In this document: one piece after another, positions 9,381 through 19,013 of the stretch
How the letters are laid out: each line of letters starts with the position of its first letter
Numbering within the stretch: position 1 is the first letter of the stretch
Origin: Flagellimonas oceanensis
Lineage (GTDB): Bacteria; Bacteroidota; Bacteroidia; Flavobacteriales; Flavobacteriaceae
DNA: 64,000 bases
NCBI RefSeq assembly: GCF_003992595.1
Contig: NZ_RZNA01000052.1
Span: 1 to 64,000 of the forward strand
Reading direction: 5' to 3'
Position numbers and translations under genes: made by a program
The notes under the pieces: generated by a model
What the model saw: the letters and a program-made list of their open reading frames with translations, nothing else
Database searches by the model: none
What the model was told of the DNA's origin: nothing

Positions 9381-9737
9381 ATGATTAAAATTATAGAGAA
9401 TGACAATCTGATCAAACTGGAAATAGGTAGGGATACCCTTTATCTAGCGACTGCGATAGCGACGTATATTGAAAATAATCCAATGGAGAGTGATTTTTTC
9501 AGTATGCGCCCAGACATTGAAGAAAATATATTTGCCGAAGCATTGGGTGTTTTAGGACAAGCCAGAAGTAGTATGAATAAGCATGATACGATAGGTCTTA
9601 TATATTTGGATAGGGGGCAATATTGTGTGCTGGAGGCCATATTTTGGTTTGGAAGGAACTTTGGTGATGACGTGGCAGAACTAGAAGAGTTTCATGATGA
9701 TATTTGGAATGTTGATTTCCCCTTATCGAAAATATAA
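9381..9737 (+). CDS. Small hypothetical protein, cassette-like context
   Basis: 118 residues from the ATG at 9381 (MIKIIENDNLIKLEIGRDTL). The open frame extends upstream to 9213, but that part runs through the inverted repeat and is unlikely to be translated. The protein is acidic, soluble and has no signal peptide or membrane segment. I do not recognise a family. It lies between GTTGCCTAC (9351-9359) and its inverted copy (10046-10054), like a single-gene cassette. Confidence 0.55.
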   Translation: MIKIIENDNLIKLEIGRDTLYLATAIATYIENNPMESDFFSMRPDIEENIFAEALGVLGQARSSMNKHDTIGLIYLDRGQYCVLEAIFWFGRNFGDDVAELEEFHDDIWNVDFPLSKI

Positions 9738-10129
9738 TTTATCTTCCTATTGAGGTAAACTGAATGTAACAAGCTCTGATATCAAAAATATCGAAAAAGA
9801 TTCATACATTAAATGTCCTGAGAAAAATTCAAGCAATGTATGATGCGTTAATCAAATGTACTTTTAGGGAGCGGAAAAATTGAAAATTAGGAATGAAAAC
9901 AGAAACACAAAAAGAAAACTTTAAGAAAACGGGATTGAAAATCTGATTCCAAACATTGCGTGGAACCCAAACATGACGCTGAATCCCAAAAACGTGGAAT
10001 ACAAATACGTCCGTTTAAGAAAAGGCAGATAAAACAAAAAGTACTGTAGGCAACAATGCTAAAAATAAAAGCGGTTTATTCGTCAATGTCGATGTTGTAA
10101 AAAAAAAAAAGGACTGTCCAAGAATCTTT
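9738..10129. other. Gene-free stretch with fragmentary coding traces
   Basis: About 390 bp without an intact gene. A short frame near 9961-10031 reads like the C-terminal end of some protein (NPKNVEYKYVRLRKGR then stop) but has no upstream partner. GTAGGCAACAATGCT at 10046-10060 echoes the cassette-like repeat at 9196-9356. A run of 12 A lies at about 10099-10110. Confidence 0.4.
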
Positions 10130-10520
10130 TCAAATAGACTTGGCATACTCCATTAAGGCAGGATCATTTTTCAGTTTTCCCATATCGTCAGAAATTTTGC
10201 TGTCCAATACCTTGGCATAAATCTGGGTCGTCTTCAAAGAGGTATGCCCCCAACATTTTGCTAACCGACTCAATCGGTACTCCATTGGAAAGGGTTACAG
10301 TGGTTGCAAAAGTGGGTCTGGCCAGATGGGTGGTCAGGTTCTTTTTAATGCCGCATAGGTCGGTAATTTCCTTTAAATAGGCATTGGACTTTTGATTGCT
10401 CAGTACAGGCAAAACACAATCCCCATTGATGACTTTTGGATGGTCTTGATATTTTTCAATAATGGATAAAGCAGTTGGGAGTAGGGGAATGCCTCGTCTG
10501 GATTTTGTTTTGGTGTGCTT
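10130..10520 (-). pseudogene. Decayed tyrosine recombinase, C-terminal fragment (relic 1)
   Basis: The minus strand encodes only the catalytic C-terminal part of a Bacteroidota phage/ICE-type integrase (SRRGIPLLPTALSIIEKY, then LCGIKKNLTTHLAR). A run of five G in the coding strand (plus-strand C-run near 10247-10251), where four are expected, shifts the frame after KMLG. The shifted frame continues perfectly as HTSLKTTQIYAKVLDSKISD to a stop at 10130-10132, so the catalytic tyrosine codon is still present but out of frame. The His after the HxxR arginine is Pro. The N-terminal core-binding half is absent. Homologous to the relic at 25296-26463. Confidence 0.85.
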
Positions 10521-10559
10521 GCAGCCCTTTACTTCGTTGTGGTCGTGCTCATGCTCCAA

Positions 10560-10981
10560 AGTTAATTTTGATAAAAAGAGTATTGGGCTGTTTTACTGAT
10601 TGCGGACTTTTCAATGCACCGAAGTTCACTCAGGATTGGATGAATGAAAAGTATGCTATTGAATAAGGAAAATGCCCAGAAAAATAAAAATTATGATGAA
10701 GTTTAAAGATTTTTTTATACTTTGTTAACGTTTTTTGGAATAAATTTCTATTGGTTTTCATTCATGCAATGAGCAATTACTTCCTTTTTCCGTGGAAATA
10801 GCATCATTGTGTGGTATTGATTTTTCAATTAAAGCACTTTTTTCGTTTATACAGGTTTTGCCCGAATGTTAATTCGAGCGACACATGTTAGAAATAAAAG
10901 TATTGGCACATATAAAAGCTGAGCAAACTATACTCTGAGGCTTTAATGGACGCCCTGATACTTTAAAAGAAAGGCGAAAAA
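10560..10981. other. Intergenic region before the ECF sigma gene
   Basis: About 420 bp. The first 100 bp hold an open tail on the plus strand (ending NEKYAIE, stop near 10664) with no recognisable start; it may be a remnant disrupted by the integrase relic. The remainder is AT-rich and must contain the promoter of the sigma gene. I found no box close enough to consensus to place it. Confidence 0.4.
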
Positions 10982-11536
10982 ATGAATCGAAATAGCTTTG
11001 ATAACGAACCTTATCTTGTTGAACAATTGAAAATAGGCCGGAAGGAAGCCTATTCCCATCTCTTTCAGTTGTATCATCAAGAGCTTTGCAATTACATGAC
11101 GGCAATTTCAGGTGATCCCAAGGCCGCTCAGGACATTGCCCAACAAACCTTTATTAAAATCTGGGATAATCGTTCCAAGTTAAAAATCGGGGACAACAAA
11201 CTTAAACGATACGTTTTTAAGACTGCCTACCATCTCTTCATTGATTCCCAAAGAAAAAGGAACAAAGAATCCCAATTACTGGAAAGTTTAAAGCAACAGG
11301 CTTATTTGGATATGATAGAGGTAGATAGTTCGCTTTTTGAGGAACGACTCCAAAGGGTGGAACGAGAGATAGAAAATCTTCCCGAACAGTGTAAGAAGGT
11401 GTTCATTCTCAGTAAAAGAGAAGGGTTGAAATACAAGGAAATTTCGGAACAACTACATATTTCGATAAAGACCGTAGAGGTCCACATGGCCAGGGCCATG
11501 AAGCGCCTCAGGGCACAGCTTGCCAGTTTTCTATAG
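10982..11536 (+). CDS. ECF-type RNA polymerase sigma factor
   Basis: 184 residues. Sigma-70 region 2 at about 30-95 (DPKAAQDIAQQTFIKIWDNR) and region 4 at about 125-180 (LPEQCKKVFILSKREGLKYK, then ISIKTVEVHMARAMKRLRAQ). Followed by a FecR anti-sigma gene and an STN-containing SusC, the order of Bacteroidota carbohydrate-responsive trans-envelope signalling. It would activate the SusCD operon downstream when SusC senses substrate. Confidence 0.93.
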   Translation: MNRNSFDNEPYLVEQLKIGRKEAYSHLFQLYHQELCNYMTAISGDPKAAQDIAQQTFIKIWDNRSKLKIGDNKLKRYVFKTAYHLFIDSQRKRNKESQLLESLKQQAYLDMIEVDSSLFEERLQRVEREIENLPEQCKKVFILSKREGLKYKEISEQLHISIKTVEVHMARAMKRLRAQLASFL

Positions 11537-11697
11537 CAGCCTCAAGATTTCGCGTCACACCACTTTCCCATTAGTTTTTTGCGCAAAGTTCAGCGGTATA
11601 ACCGTGTTACTTCACAATATAAATGTTAAAAAATTAAATTCTTGTAAGGGTTTTTTGAAAATGTCACGTCTCTTAACAAAGTGACAAATAATTTCAG

Positions 11698-12882
11698 ATG
11701 ACCAAACTTGATATAAGAAGAATAATCACAAGGTATATCAACCAAGAAGCTTCCCAGGAAGAATTGGCCATTTTGTACGAATGGGTCAAAAAGGGAAACA
11801 ACAAGGATGTATTCAAAAAATTAGTGCAAGCCGATTTCCTGGTCAACTATGAAGATAAATCGTGGGAGACAGAGGAAGCATTTGAAGATTTTTTGGATGC
11901 CATTCAGGACAAGGGGCATACATCCGTGAGAACTTTATACTTCCCGCAACAACTATGGAAATATGCCGCCATAATTACCATTATGATAGGTTCTTCATTG
12001 TATTTTCTATTGACCCAAACAACAAATCCAAGTTCCAATCCTATTCATATGGATATGGAAACCAATCAAATCACATTACAATTGGACAATGGGGAAGTGT
12101 TGACCATAGATCCAGAATCCGACGGGACTTTGCAAAGCCAAAATGGGGACACACAGGTATCCATGATTCAAGGAGTGCTGACCCAAAAGGAGAAAAAAGC
12201 GAAGGGGAGAATCACGAACAATACCATAAAGGTACCCTATGGGAAGAGTTTATCCATAACCCTTCAGGATGGCTCCACGGTTATGCTGAATTCCGGTTCC
12301 AGCATGACATATCCCTCCAGTTTTGAGGGAATGGAGACCCGGGAGATCAGCCTGACAGGGGAGGCCTTTTTTGAAATCGCTAAAAATCCCGAACAACCCT
12401 TTATCGTAAAAACGAGAAAAATGCATACTCGGGTTTATGGAACCGTGTTCAATGTTTCCGCCTACGAAGAGGATGAAATCAGTGAAGTTGTGTTGGTGGA
12501 GGGGTCCGTAGGAGTAGGAAGAAGTTTCGAAGGGGAGAATCATACCATTCAGATGCTAGAGCCTTCCCAAAAAGCATCAAATTCCTTGGAGAATAAAGAC
12601 CTCTTTACAGTGGAAGATGTGGATGTTTCATCATATATATCCTGGACCAAGGGTATACTCACTTTTGAAAATGAGCCTATGCACAAAATCATCAAAAGAT
12701 TGGAACGTCAGTACAATGTGAGAATTGAAAACCAAAGCGAAGAGCTTGAAGAAAGGCAGTTTACGGGCATGTTCGATGAAGAGGATATTGAGCATGTCCT
12801 GAGGACCATTCAAGCCCATACCCATTTTAGTTACGATAAAAAAGATGATTTGATAATAATTAAGAAACCTAATAAACAATAG
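11698..12882 (+). CDS. FecR-family anti-sigma factor with DUF4974
   Basis: 394 residues. A cytoplasmic N-terminal segment binds the sigma factor; one membrane helix at about 85-103 (YAAIITIMIGSSLYFLL); the periplasmic FecR domain at about 175-270 (IKVPYGKSLSITLQDGSTVM); and the C-terminal DUF4974 at about 312-392 (SWTKGILTFENEPMHKIIKR), which contacts the STN domain of SusC. The 161-bp gap from the sigma gene leaves room for a separate promoter. Together with the neighbouring genes this forms a closed sense-and-respond circuit. Confidence 0.93.
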   Translation: MTKLDIRRIITRYINQEASQEELAILYEWVKKGNNKDVFKKLVQADFLVNYEDKSWETEEAFEDFLDAIQDKGHTSVRTLYFPQQLWKYAAIITIMIGSSLYFLLTQTTNPSSNPIHMDMETNQITLQLDNGEVLTIDPESDGTLQSQNGDTQVSMIQGVLTQKEKKAKGRITNNTIKVPYGKSLSITLQDGSTVMLNSGSSMTYPSSFEGMETREISLTGEAFFEIAKNPEQPFIVKTRKMHTRVYGTVFNVSAYEEDEISEVVLVEGSVGVGRSFEGENHTIQMLEPSQKASNSLENKDLFTVEDVDVSSYISWTKGILTFENEPMHKIIKRLERQYNVRIENQSEELEERQFTGMFDEEDIEHVLRTIQAHTHFSYDKKDDLIIIKKPNKQ

Positions 12883-12945
12883 TGCCTATGATGTGAAAAC
12901 CAATAGACCAAAAAACAGATACTAACTAACTACACCAATTCCATT

Positions 12946-15900
12946 ATGAAAAAAAATAAAATATTAATATGTACGATGTGGCCAAAAATTGGCAAAAAAC
13001 TGATGTACGGATTTTTTCTACTGTTCATGTTCGGACAGGTCAGTGCTGCATCTTGCGCACAGTATGATAAGGTCGCCCAAAACTTCAACAATACCAAATT
13101 GAGCGATGTTTTCGAGACGATTACAGAAACCACGGGTTATAAGTTTTTTTATGAAGCTTCTGAAGTTGATGTCAACCGAAAAATCTCAGTGAATGGCGAA
13201 AACCTATGTGTGGAGGACTTTTTGAAAGAAGTATTTAAGGAAACCGACCTTACGTTTGAAATCATAGCCAGACAGATCGTAATCAAGAAAAGGGGCAAAA
13301 CCCTTCCGAGTTTAGTTCCACAAAAAAAGATTGAAACCGAAAATCCACAGACAAATTTAACTGGACTTGTATTGGATCAATCGGGAATTCCCCTAGCGGG
13401 AGCCAGTGTTGTGGCTAAAGGGACAAGTGTTGGAACGACAACTGATTTTGATGGAAATTTCGAGATTACATTGCCTGCAGGGGTTACTGTCATACAAGTA
13501 TCTTATATAGGATATAAATCAAAAGAAGTAAATGTTGCCGGACAAACTTCCATTACAGTAGGCATGGAAGAGGATGCCGCATCTTTGGAAGAAGTGGTTG
13601 TGGTAGGATACGGTACCTTGGCCAAGAAGAAGGTGACAGGTGCAGTGGTATCTGTGTCTACAGAAACCATTACCGAGGTACCTGCACTTACACCTGAGGC
13701 CGCCCTTATTGGTCAAGTATCCGGAGTTCAAGTACAGGAAGTATCTGGAGAGCCCGGTGCTGCCCCTAACATTAGGGTAAGGGGTTCGGGGTCCATATCG
13801 GCGGGAAACGATCCGTTGTTCGTTGTGGATGGGATACCTATTTCCCGTAACTTGACATCATCCAGTCAATTGGGTGGTGTTGCGAACAGGAGGTCGACCT
13901 TTCAGCCGCCAACGATAAATCCATTGGCCACATTGAACCCCAACGACATAGAATCCATTCAAGTACTAAAGGATGCCAGTGCCGCAGCCATCTATGGTTC
14001 AAGAGGGGGTAACGGAGTATTGCTTGTTACAACGAAGAAGGGGTCAAATGGGGACGAGGGAGTCTATTCATTCGATTCTTATGTAAGTATGCAATCCGTT
14101 GCCAACAAATTGGACTTGATGAACGCGGAGGAACTGATTGATTTTACCAGGGACTCTAGAAACAATGCTTATTTGCAATCCGTGGACGGTGCTTCCATTG
14201 ACGATCCAATTGGACCTGGAGACAGGGGCAATGGGAACTATGAGATGCCTGAATCTTTTTTGAACTGGGATGGAACCGATACTGATTGGCAAGATCTTTT
14301 GTTCAAGACCGGCATTGTTCAGAGTTACAATTTTTCCTATGCCTCGCCCATTCGCAACAAGACCAGTTTCTATGCCTCAACAGGTTACTTTTCGCAGACA
14401 GGTATCATAGATAAAGCAAAATTTGAGCGTTACTCCGTTTTATTGAACTTGAATTCCCAATTATCGGAAAAGTTGAATTTGGACTTGAGACTGGCACCTA
14501 CGGTAACTGAAAACCAAAGGGTTCCGGCTTCATCACCTTATTTCGCAACACCTCCTGGAATTGTATATTCAGGTATTGTACACTCGCCCACGGTCAGCCC
14601 GTATAATCCTGATGGAACCATCAACCAATTGAATAACCAATCGTATTTGGGGAGTGGTACTACAACGGCAAGTAATCCTTTGGCCATTATCGAGGCCGTG
14701 GATGATCAGATTTTCCAATTCCAGACAAGAGGGACCCTTGGTTTGACCTATGATATTCTTCCCGAATTGAGCTTTAAAACATTTGGAGGGGTCTATATCA
14801 ACTTGTTCAACCAAGATTTTTACAGGGCCAACACATTGCTGTACAGGAATTCAGCGGATGGCAACCCTTATGGTCAAGCCTCTTCTTCTACAGAGACCAA
14901 TTGGCTTTGGGAAAATACGCTTAACTGGAAAAAAGAGATTGGAGATCATTATATTGATGCTGTGTTGGGATACACGGCCCAGAAGGATAATTTGACACTT
15001 AAGCAAGTGCTGGCGAACAATTATCCGGACGACCTTGTGCCCACGGTTAGTGGTGGCCAAGTATTTGGTGGAACTTCCGTTAAGGAGCAATGGTCGTTGC
15101 TTTCCTCTCTTTTCAGGGTAAATTATAGCTATAAAGACAAGTACCTCTTTACAGGGACTTTTCGTTCCGATAAATCATCCAGGTTTGGAAAGAATAACCA
15201 AACGGGATATTTCCCTTCCTTTTCTTTGGGTTGGAGATTGAATGAAGAATCATTTTTGCAGGATTCTGAAACGATATCGGAGTTGAAACTTCGTGTGAGC
15301 TGGGGTCAAACAGGAAACTTTGAGATTCCAAACTACGGTGCTGTAGGATTACTATCGCCCCAGAATTACAATCTTGGGGGAAACGAAATCAATGGATTGG
15401 TACAGAGCACTATTCCAAATCCAAACCTTACCTGGGAAAAATCCGAACAGTTTGATGCGGGTTTAGAGTTGGGCTTGTTCAATAACAGGGTTTTTCTATT
15501 GGCCGATTACTACGATACAAAAACAAGGGACTTATTGCTTAATGTTGCCATTTCCTCTGTTTCAGGTTTCGAAACAACGTTAAGAAACCTTGGAGAGGTT
15601 CAGAATACAGGTTTTGAAGTTGCCTTGAGCACCAAAAATTTTGTAGGTGATTTTACTTGGAATACAGATATCAATTTTGCCACCAATAAAAATGAGGTGC
15701 TTTCCCTGAACGAAGGTAATGAGCCCATTTATTCTTCCGGTAGTGCTGGTGTAAGGCATGTTACCCGTGTTGGAGACCCCATTGGCAGCTACTATGGTTA
15801 TGTGGTGGACGGAATCTATCAATCCCAAGCAGATATTGATAGCGCACCTTTTGATACACAAGCGCCAGACCCTGCACCTGGTGACTTTAAATTCAAGGAT

Positions 15901-16470
15901 GTGGATGGAGACGGTGAAATCACCCCGGACGATAGGACGGTGACCGGTAGTTATTTTCCAGATTTCACTTGGGGTATCAACAATAGATTGACTTTCAAAA
16001 ATATTGACTTCAGCTTTTTGATTCAAGGGGTCGAAGGGAACGAGATATTGAACCTTACCTCACGACATATGAAGAACGGGGAGGCCAACTTTAACTCCTA
16101 CGCCGTTTTCAATGAACGATGGAGATCTCCCTCCGAACCTGGAAATGGTTCGATCCCAAGAGCGGATAGGGAATCAGGAAACCACGGAAACAATAATAGA
16201 CCTTCTTCTTTTCAAGTTGAGGATGGATCTTATGTGCGTTTGAGAAATGTGACCTTGGGCTATACTCTGCCAACCGAAAAGTTTTTCGGGAGCAAAATAC
16301 AGAAACTTAGGTTCTATGTTACCGCGACCAACCTCTTTACCATTACGGATTATCTTGGTTACAACCCAGAGGTTAGTAGTATTACAACGAATAGTTTGAC
16401 CCCCGGTGAGGATTATGGTGCATTTCCATTGACCAGATCCTTTACGATGGGAGTAAACCTAAAGTTCTAA
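12946..16470 (+). CDS. SusC/RagA TonB-linked transporter with STN signalling domain
   Basis: 1174 residues. Signal peptide at about 14-38, STN (secretin/TonB N-terminal) domain at about 43-108, carboxypeptidase-D-like domain at about 124-205, the EEVVVVGYGT segment at about 214, a plug with SIQVLKDASAAAIYGSRGGN, and the outer-membrane barrel ending in Phe. The STN domain marks it as a transducer that signals to the FecR protein encoded immediately upstream. It imports the oligosaccharide handled by the rest of the locus. Confidence 0.95.
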   Translation: MKKNKILICTMWPKIGKKLMYGFFLLFMFGQVSAASCAQYDKVAQNFNNTKLSDVFETITETTGYKFFYEASEVDVNRKISVNGENLCVEDFLKEVFKETDLTFEIIARQIVIKKRGKTLPSLVPQKKIETENPQTNLTGLVLDQSGIPLAGASVVAKGTSVGTTTDFDGNFEITLPAGVTVIQVSYIGYKSKEVNVAGQTSITVGMEEDAASLEEVVVVGYGTLAKKKVTGAVVSVSTETITEVPALTPEAALIGQVSGVQVQEVSGEPGAAPNIRVRGSGSISAGNDPLFVVDGIPISRNLTSSSQLGGVANRRSTFQPPTINPLATLNPNDIESIQVLKDASAAAIYGSRGGNGVLLVTTKKGSNGDEGVYSFDSYVSMQSVANKLDLMNAEELIDFTRDSRNNAYLQSVDGASIDDPIGPGDRGNGNYEMPESFLNWDGTDTDWQDLLFKTGIVQSYNFSYASPIRNKTSFYASTGYFSQTGIIDKAKFERYSVLLNLNSQLSEKLNLDLRLAPTVTENQRVPASSPYFATPPGIVYSGIVHSPTVSPYNPDGTINQLNNQSYLGSGTTTASNPLAIIEAVDDQIFQFQTRGTLGLTYDILPELSFKTFGGVYINLFNQDFYRANTLLYRNSADGNPYGQASSSTETNWLWENTLNWKKEIGDHYIDAVLGYTAQKDNLTLKQVLANNYPDDLVPTVSGGQVFGGTSVKEQWSLLSSLFRVNYSYKDKYLFTGTFRSDKSSRFGKNNQTGYFPSFSLGWRLNEESFLQDSETISELKLRVSWGQTGNFEIPNYGAVGLLSPQNYNLGGNEINGLVQSTIPNPNLTWEKSEQFDAGLELGLFNNRVFLLADYYDTKTRDLLLNVAISSVSGFETTLRNLGEVQNTGFEVALSTKNFVGDFTWNTDINFATNKNEVLSLNEGNEPIYSSGSAGVRHVTRVGDPIGSYYGYVVDGIYQSQADIDSAPFDTQAPDPAPGDFKFKDVDGDGEITPDDRTVTGSYFPDFTWGINNRLTFKNIDFSFLIQGVEGNEILNLTSRHMKNGEANFNSYAVFNERWRSPSEPGNGSIPRADRESGNHGNNNRPSSFQVEDGSYVRLRNVTLGYTLPTEKFFGSKIQKLRFYVTATNLFTITDYLGYNPEVSSITTNSLTPGEDYGAFPLTRSFTMGVNLKF

Positions 16471-16488
16471 CCTAAAAAAACGGAAAAA

Positions 16489-17868
16489 ATGAAACGAATT
16501 CTATATATCATGCTATGCACGGCTCTTTTTACCGGGTGTAGTGAAGACTTTACCGATCTCGCGCCAATTTCCAACAGAAACGAGGCCGATTTTTACAATG
16601 CTCCAGCGGATTTCGAGGTGGCGATCAATGCAAGTTATGCTGGATTGCAAAGTACTGGAGTGTATGGCCGCGGATACTGGACCATGTTCGAGATGCGAAG
16701 TGATAATACCGATCAGGGGCCCGATGCCACTGGATTGGCTCGTCAATATACTGAAATAAACTCCTTTACCGAAGATGCTTTAAATGAACAGGTCACTTCA
16801 GCTTGGAGCGAGTCTTATAGGGTAATCGCCAATTGCAATGTTATTTTGGAGCGTATTCCTTCTATTGAAATGAATGAAGCACTTAGGGATAGGATTGTTG
16901 GGGAAGCCTTGTTCATCCGTTCTTTGGTCTATTATCATTTGGCCATTGGTTTTGGTAATATTCCATTGCAGCTTACGCCATACGTGAGCGGTGATGAATT
17001 GGTTCAGGTTGATGAAAACACTGTTTTGGAGCAGTTGGTTACCGATTTGAACACAGCAGAGGAAAACTTGCCTGTTTCATATTCAGGTAGTGAGGTAGGA
17101 AAAGCAACAAAAGGAGCTGCCGCCATATTGTTGGCCAAAGTTCATTTGACCTTAGGGAATAATTCAGCAGCTGAACCAGTACTTAGACGTATTATCAGTA
17201 ATTATGGTTATGAGTTGTTGCCCGATTATGCTGATTTATGGGGCGTTGCCAATGAGAACAATGCCGAATCGATTTTTGAGGTTCAGTATATCAGCGGAGG
17301 TATTGGGCAGGGAAGCCTTTTTACCAATGATTTTTCTCCAAGTACAGATTTACAGACGGGTTCCGGTTTTGGACGAAACCGACCTACAGTTGACATGCAG
17401 GAGGCTTATGAAGATGGGGATTTGAGATATGAAATTTCCATGGGGGCTACCTATATGAATTTGGAAGGAGAAATAGTTGAAGCCAGACACGTAAGAAAAT
17501 ACCAATCCGATTTGGCTGTTGAAAACGATTCGGATATCAATTTCGTGGTATTTAGATATGCAGATGTGCTATTGATGTTGGCAGAAGCCCTTGGAGAGAC
17601 ACCTGAAAGCTATGACCTGATCAATGAGGTAAGGGATAGGGCAGGTCTTCCTGATATCGATGCTTCCACGCCGGGTACATTTGAGGAAAAATTACTTCAT
17701 GAAAGAAGGGTGGAGCTTGCTTTTGAAAATCATAGATGGCCCGATTTGAAAAGGTTTGGTTCCACTGGTATGGTAGTGGATGCCGAAACATTCATTACCG
17801 GTACCAGGGAGTACTTCTATATCCCACAAAGGGAAATGGACATCAACCCCAACTTTGTACAAAACTAA
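16489..17868 (+). CDS. RagB/SusD family nutrient-binding lipoprotein
   Basis: 459 residues. Lipoprotein signal with LFTGC (Cys17). SusD features include RDRIVGEALFIRSLVYYHLA, the VFRYADVLLMLAEALGETPE segment, INEVRDRAGLP, and near the C-terminus LLHERRVELAFENHRWPDLK. Begins 18 bp after the SusC stop. It forms the surface lid of that transporter. Confidence 0.94.
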   Translation: MKRILYIMLCTALFTGCSEDFTDLAPISNRNEADFYNAPADFEVAINASYAGLQSTGVYGRGYWTMFEMRSDNTDQGPDATGLARQYTEINSFTEDALNEQVTSAWSESYRVIANCNVILERIPSIEMNEALRDRIVGEALFIRSLVYYHLAIGFGNIPLQLTPYVSGDELVQVDENTVLEQLVTDLNTAEENLPVSYSGSEVGKATKGAAAILLAKVHLTLGNNSAAEPVLRRIISNYGYELLPDYADLWGVANENNAESIFEVQYISGGIGQGSLFTNDFSPSTDLQTGSGFGRNRPTVDMQEAYEDGDLRYEISMGATYMNLEGEIVEARHVRKYQSDLAVENDSDINFVVFRYADVLLMLAEALGETPESYDLINEVRDRAGLPDIDASTPGTFEEKLLHERRVELAFENHRWPDLKRFGSTGMVVDAETFITGTREYFYIPQREMDINPNFVQN

Positions 17869-18068
17869 AAGACAGTAAGATAGTGCATGTTTTCATTCAT
17901 TAAGTTAGTTTGATTGATTAGGCCCAATACCATGAATTACCTACTTATCACTATGTGCCTATCAATACCATAATGATTTTGGGAACAAAGGATTGCTGAG
18001 GTTGTCTCTTTAGGAGCGACCAGCACCACAATTGTAAAATTTTAACGAATTATATACCTATTAAAACG

Positions 18069-18956
18069 ATGAGAAAATTACTAATGGCCGTTTGTCTATG
18101 CTTTGCATTCACAACCCTTCAGGCCCAACAAAAAAAAGTCTTGAACATTTTAGCCATCGGGGCCCATCCCGATGATTGTGACTCCAAATTTGGAGGTACG
18201 GCAGCACTATTTGCCAAAATGGGACACAATGTGAAATTTTTGGCACTTACCAATGGTGATGCCGGACACTATGCCATGGGTGGAGGTGTTTTGGCCAAAA
18301 AACGTAGGCAAGAAGCAAAGGATGCAGCTAAAACATTGGGCATTGCCGAATATGAGGTATTGGACAATCATGATGGCGAGCTGTTCCCAACCTTGAATGT
18401 AAGATTGGAGGTTATTCGGCGCATCAGGGATTGGGACGCAGACATTGTTCTGGGATTAAGACCGAATGATTATCACCCAGACCATAGAAATGCAGGTTCC
18501 GTGGTACAGGATGCGGCATACATGAACATCGTGCCCAATGTAGCACCAGATACTCCACCATTGAAAAAGAATCCTGTCTTTCTTTACATGAGCGATCACT
18601 TTAAAAAGCCATATCCATTCCAGAAGGATATTGCGGTAATCATTGATGATGTGATCGATACCAAGGTAAAGGGATTGGCCGCCCACGATTCCCAGATGTT
18701 CGAGTGGTTGCCATGGACCAATGGGGTAGATGTTTCAACCATACCTAAGGGAGAACAGGAAAGATTGGTTTGGCTTAAGGACAAGTGGATGAACAGAACC
18801 GCGGACGAGAGCACTTTGGAAGCCGTTAAAAAATGGTATCCCAATGTGGATATCTCAGAGGTACAGCATGTTGAGTTCTTTGAAATATGTGAATACGGAA
18901 AGCAGCCTACCGATGATGAAATCAAGGAAATGTTCCCGATGCTGGGATCGAAATAA
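18069..18956 (+). CDS. Exported PIG-L (LmbE-like) deacetylase
   Basis: 295 residues with a signal peptide (MRKLLMAVCLCFAFTTLQAQ). Zinc-site motif AHPDD at residues 32-36 and a second HPDH near 138-141, as in N-acetylglucosaminyl-phosphatidylinositol and mycothiol-pathway deacetylases. In Bacteroidota PULs, exported PIG-L proteins are thought to de-N-acetylate amino sugars. It starts 200 bp after the SusD gene and is followed closely by the MFS transporter, so it probably processes the imported sugar in the periplasm (inference). Confidence 0.88.
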   Translation: MRKLLMAVCLCFAFTTLQAQQKKVLNILAIGAHPDDCDSKFGGTAALFAKMGHNVKFLALTNGDAGHYAMGGGVLAKKRRQEAKDAAKTLGIAEYEVLDNHDGELFPTLNVRLEVIRRIRDWDADIVLGLRPNDYHPDHRNAGSVVQDAAYMNIVPNVAPDTPPLKKNPVFLYMSDHFKKPYPFQKDIAVIIDDVIDTKVKGLAAHDSQMFEWLPWTNGVDVSTIPKGEQERLVWLKDKWMNRTADESTLEAVKKWYPNVDISEVQHVEFFEICEYGKQPTDDEIKEMFPMLGSK

Positions 18957-19013
18957 GCTGTAAACACTGACCACCCAGGTAATATCCAATTGTAAATAAC
19001 GAACCCATAAACC

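Noticed and set aside
10475-10666. Plus-strand 63-codon frame as a gene
   Set aside because: Its first part is the antisense of the integrase relic; only the tail (NEKYAIE) is free and it has no start.
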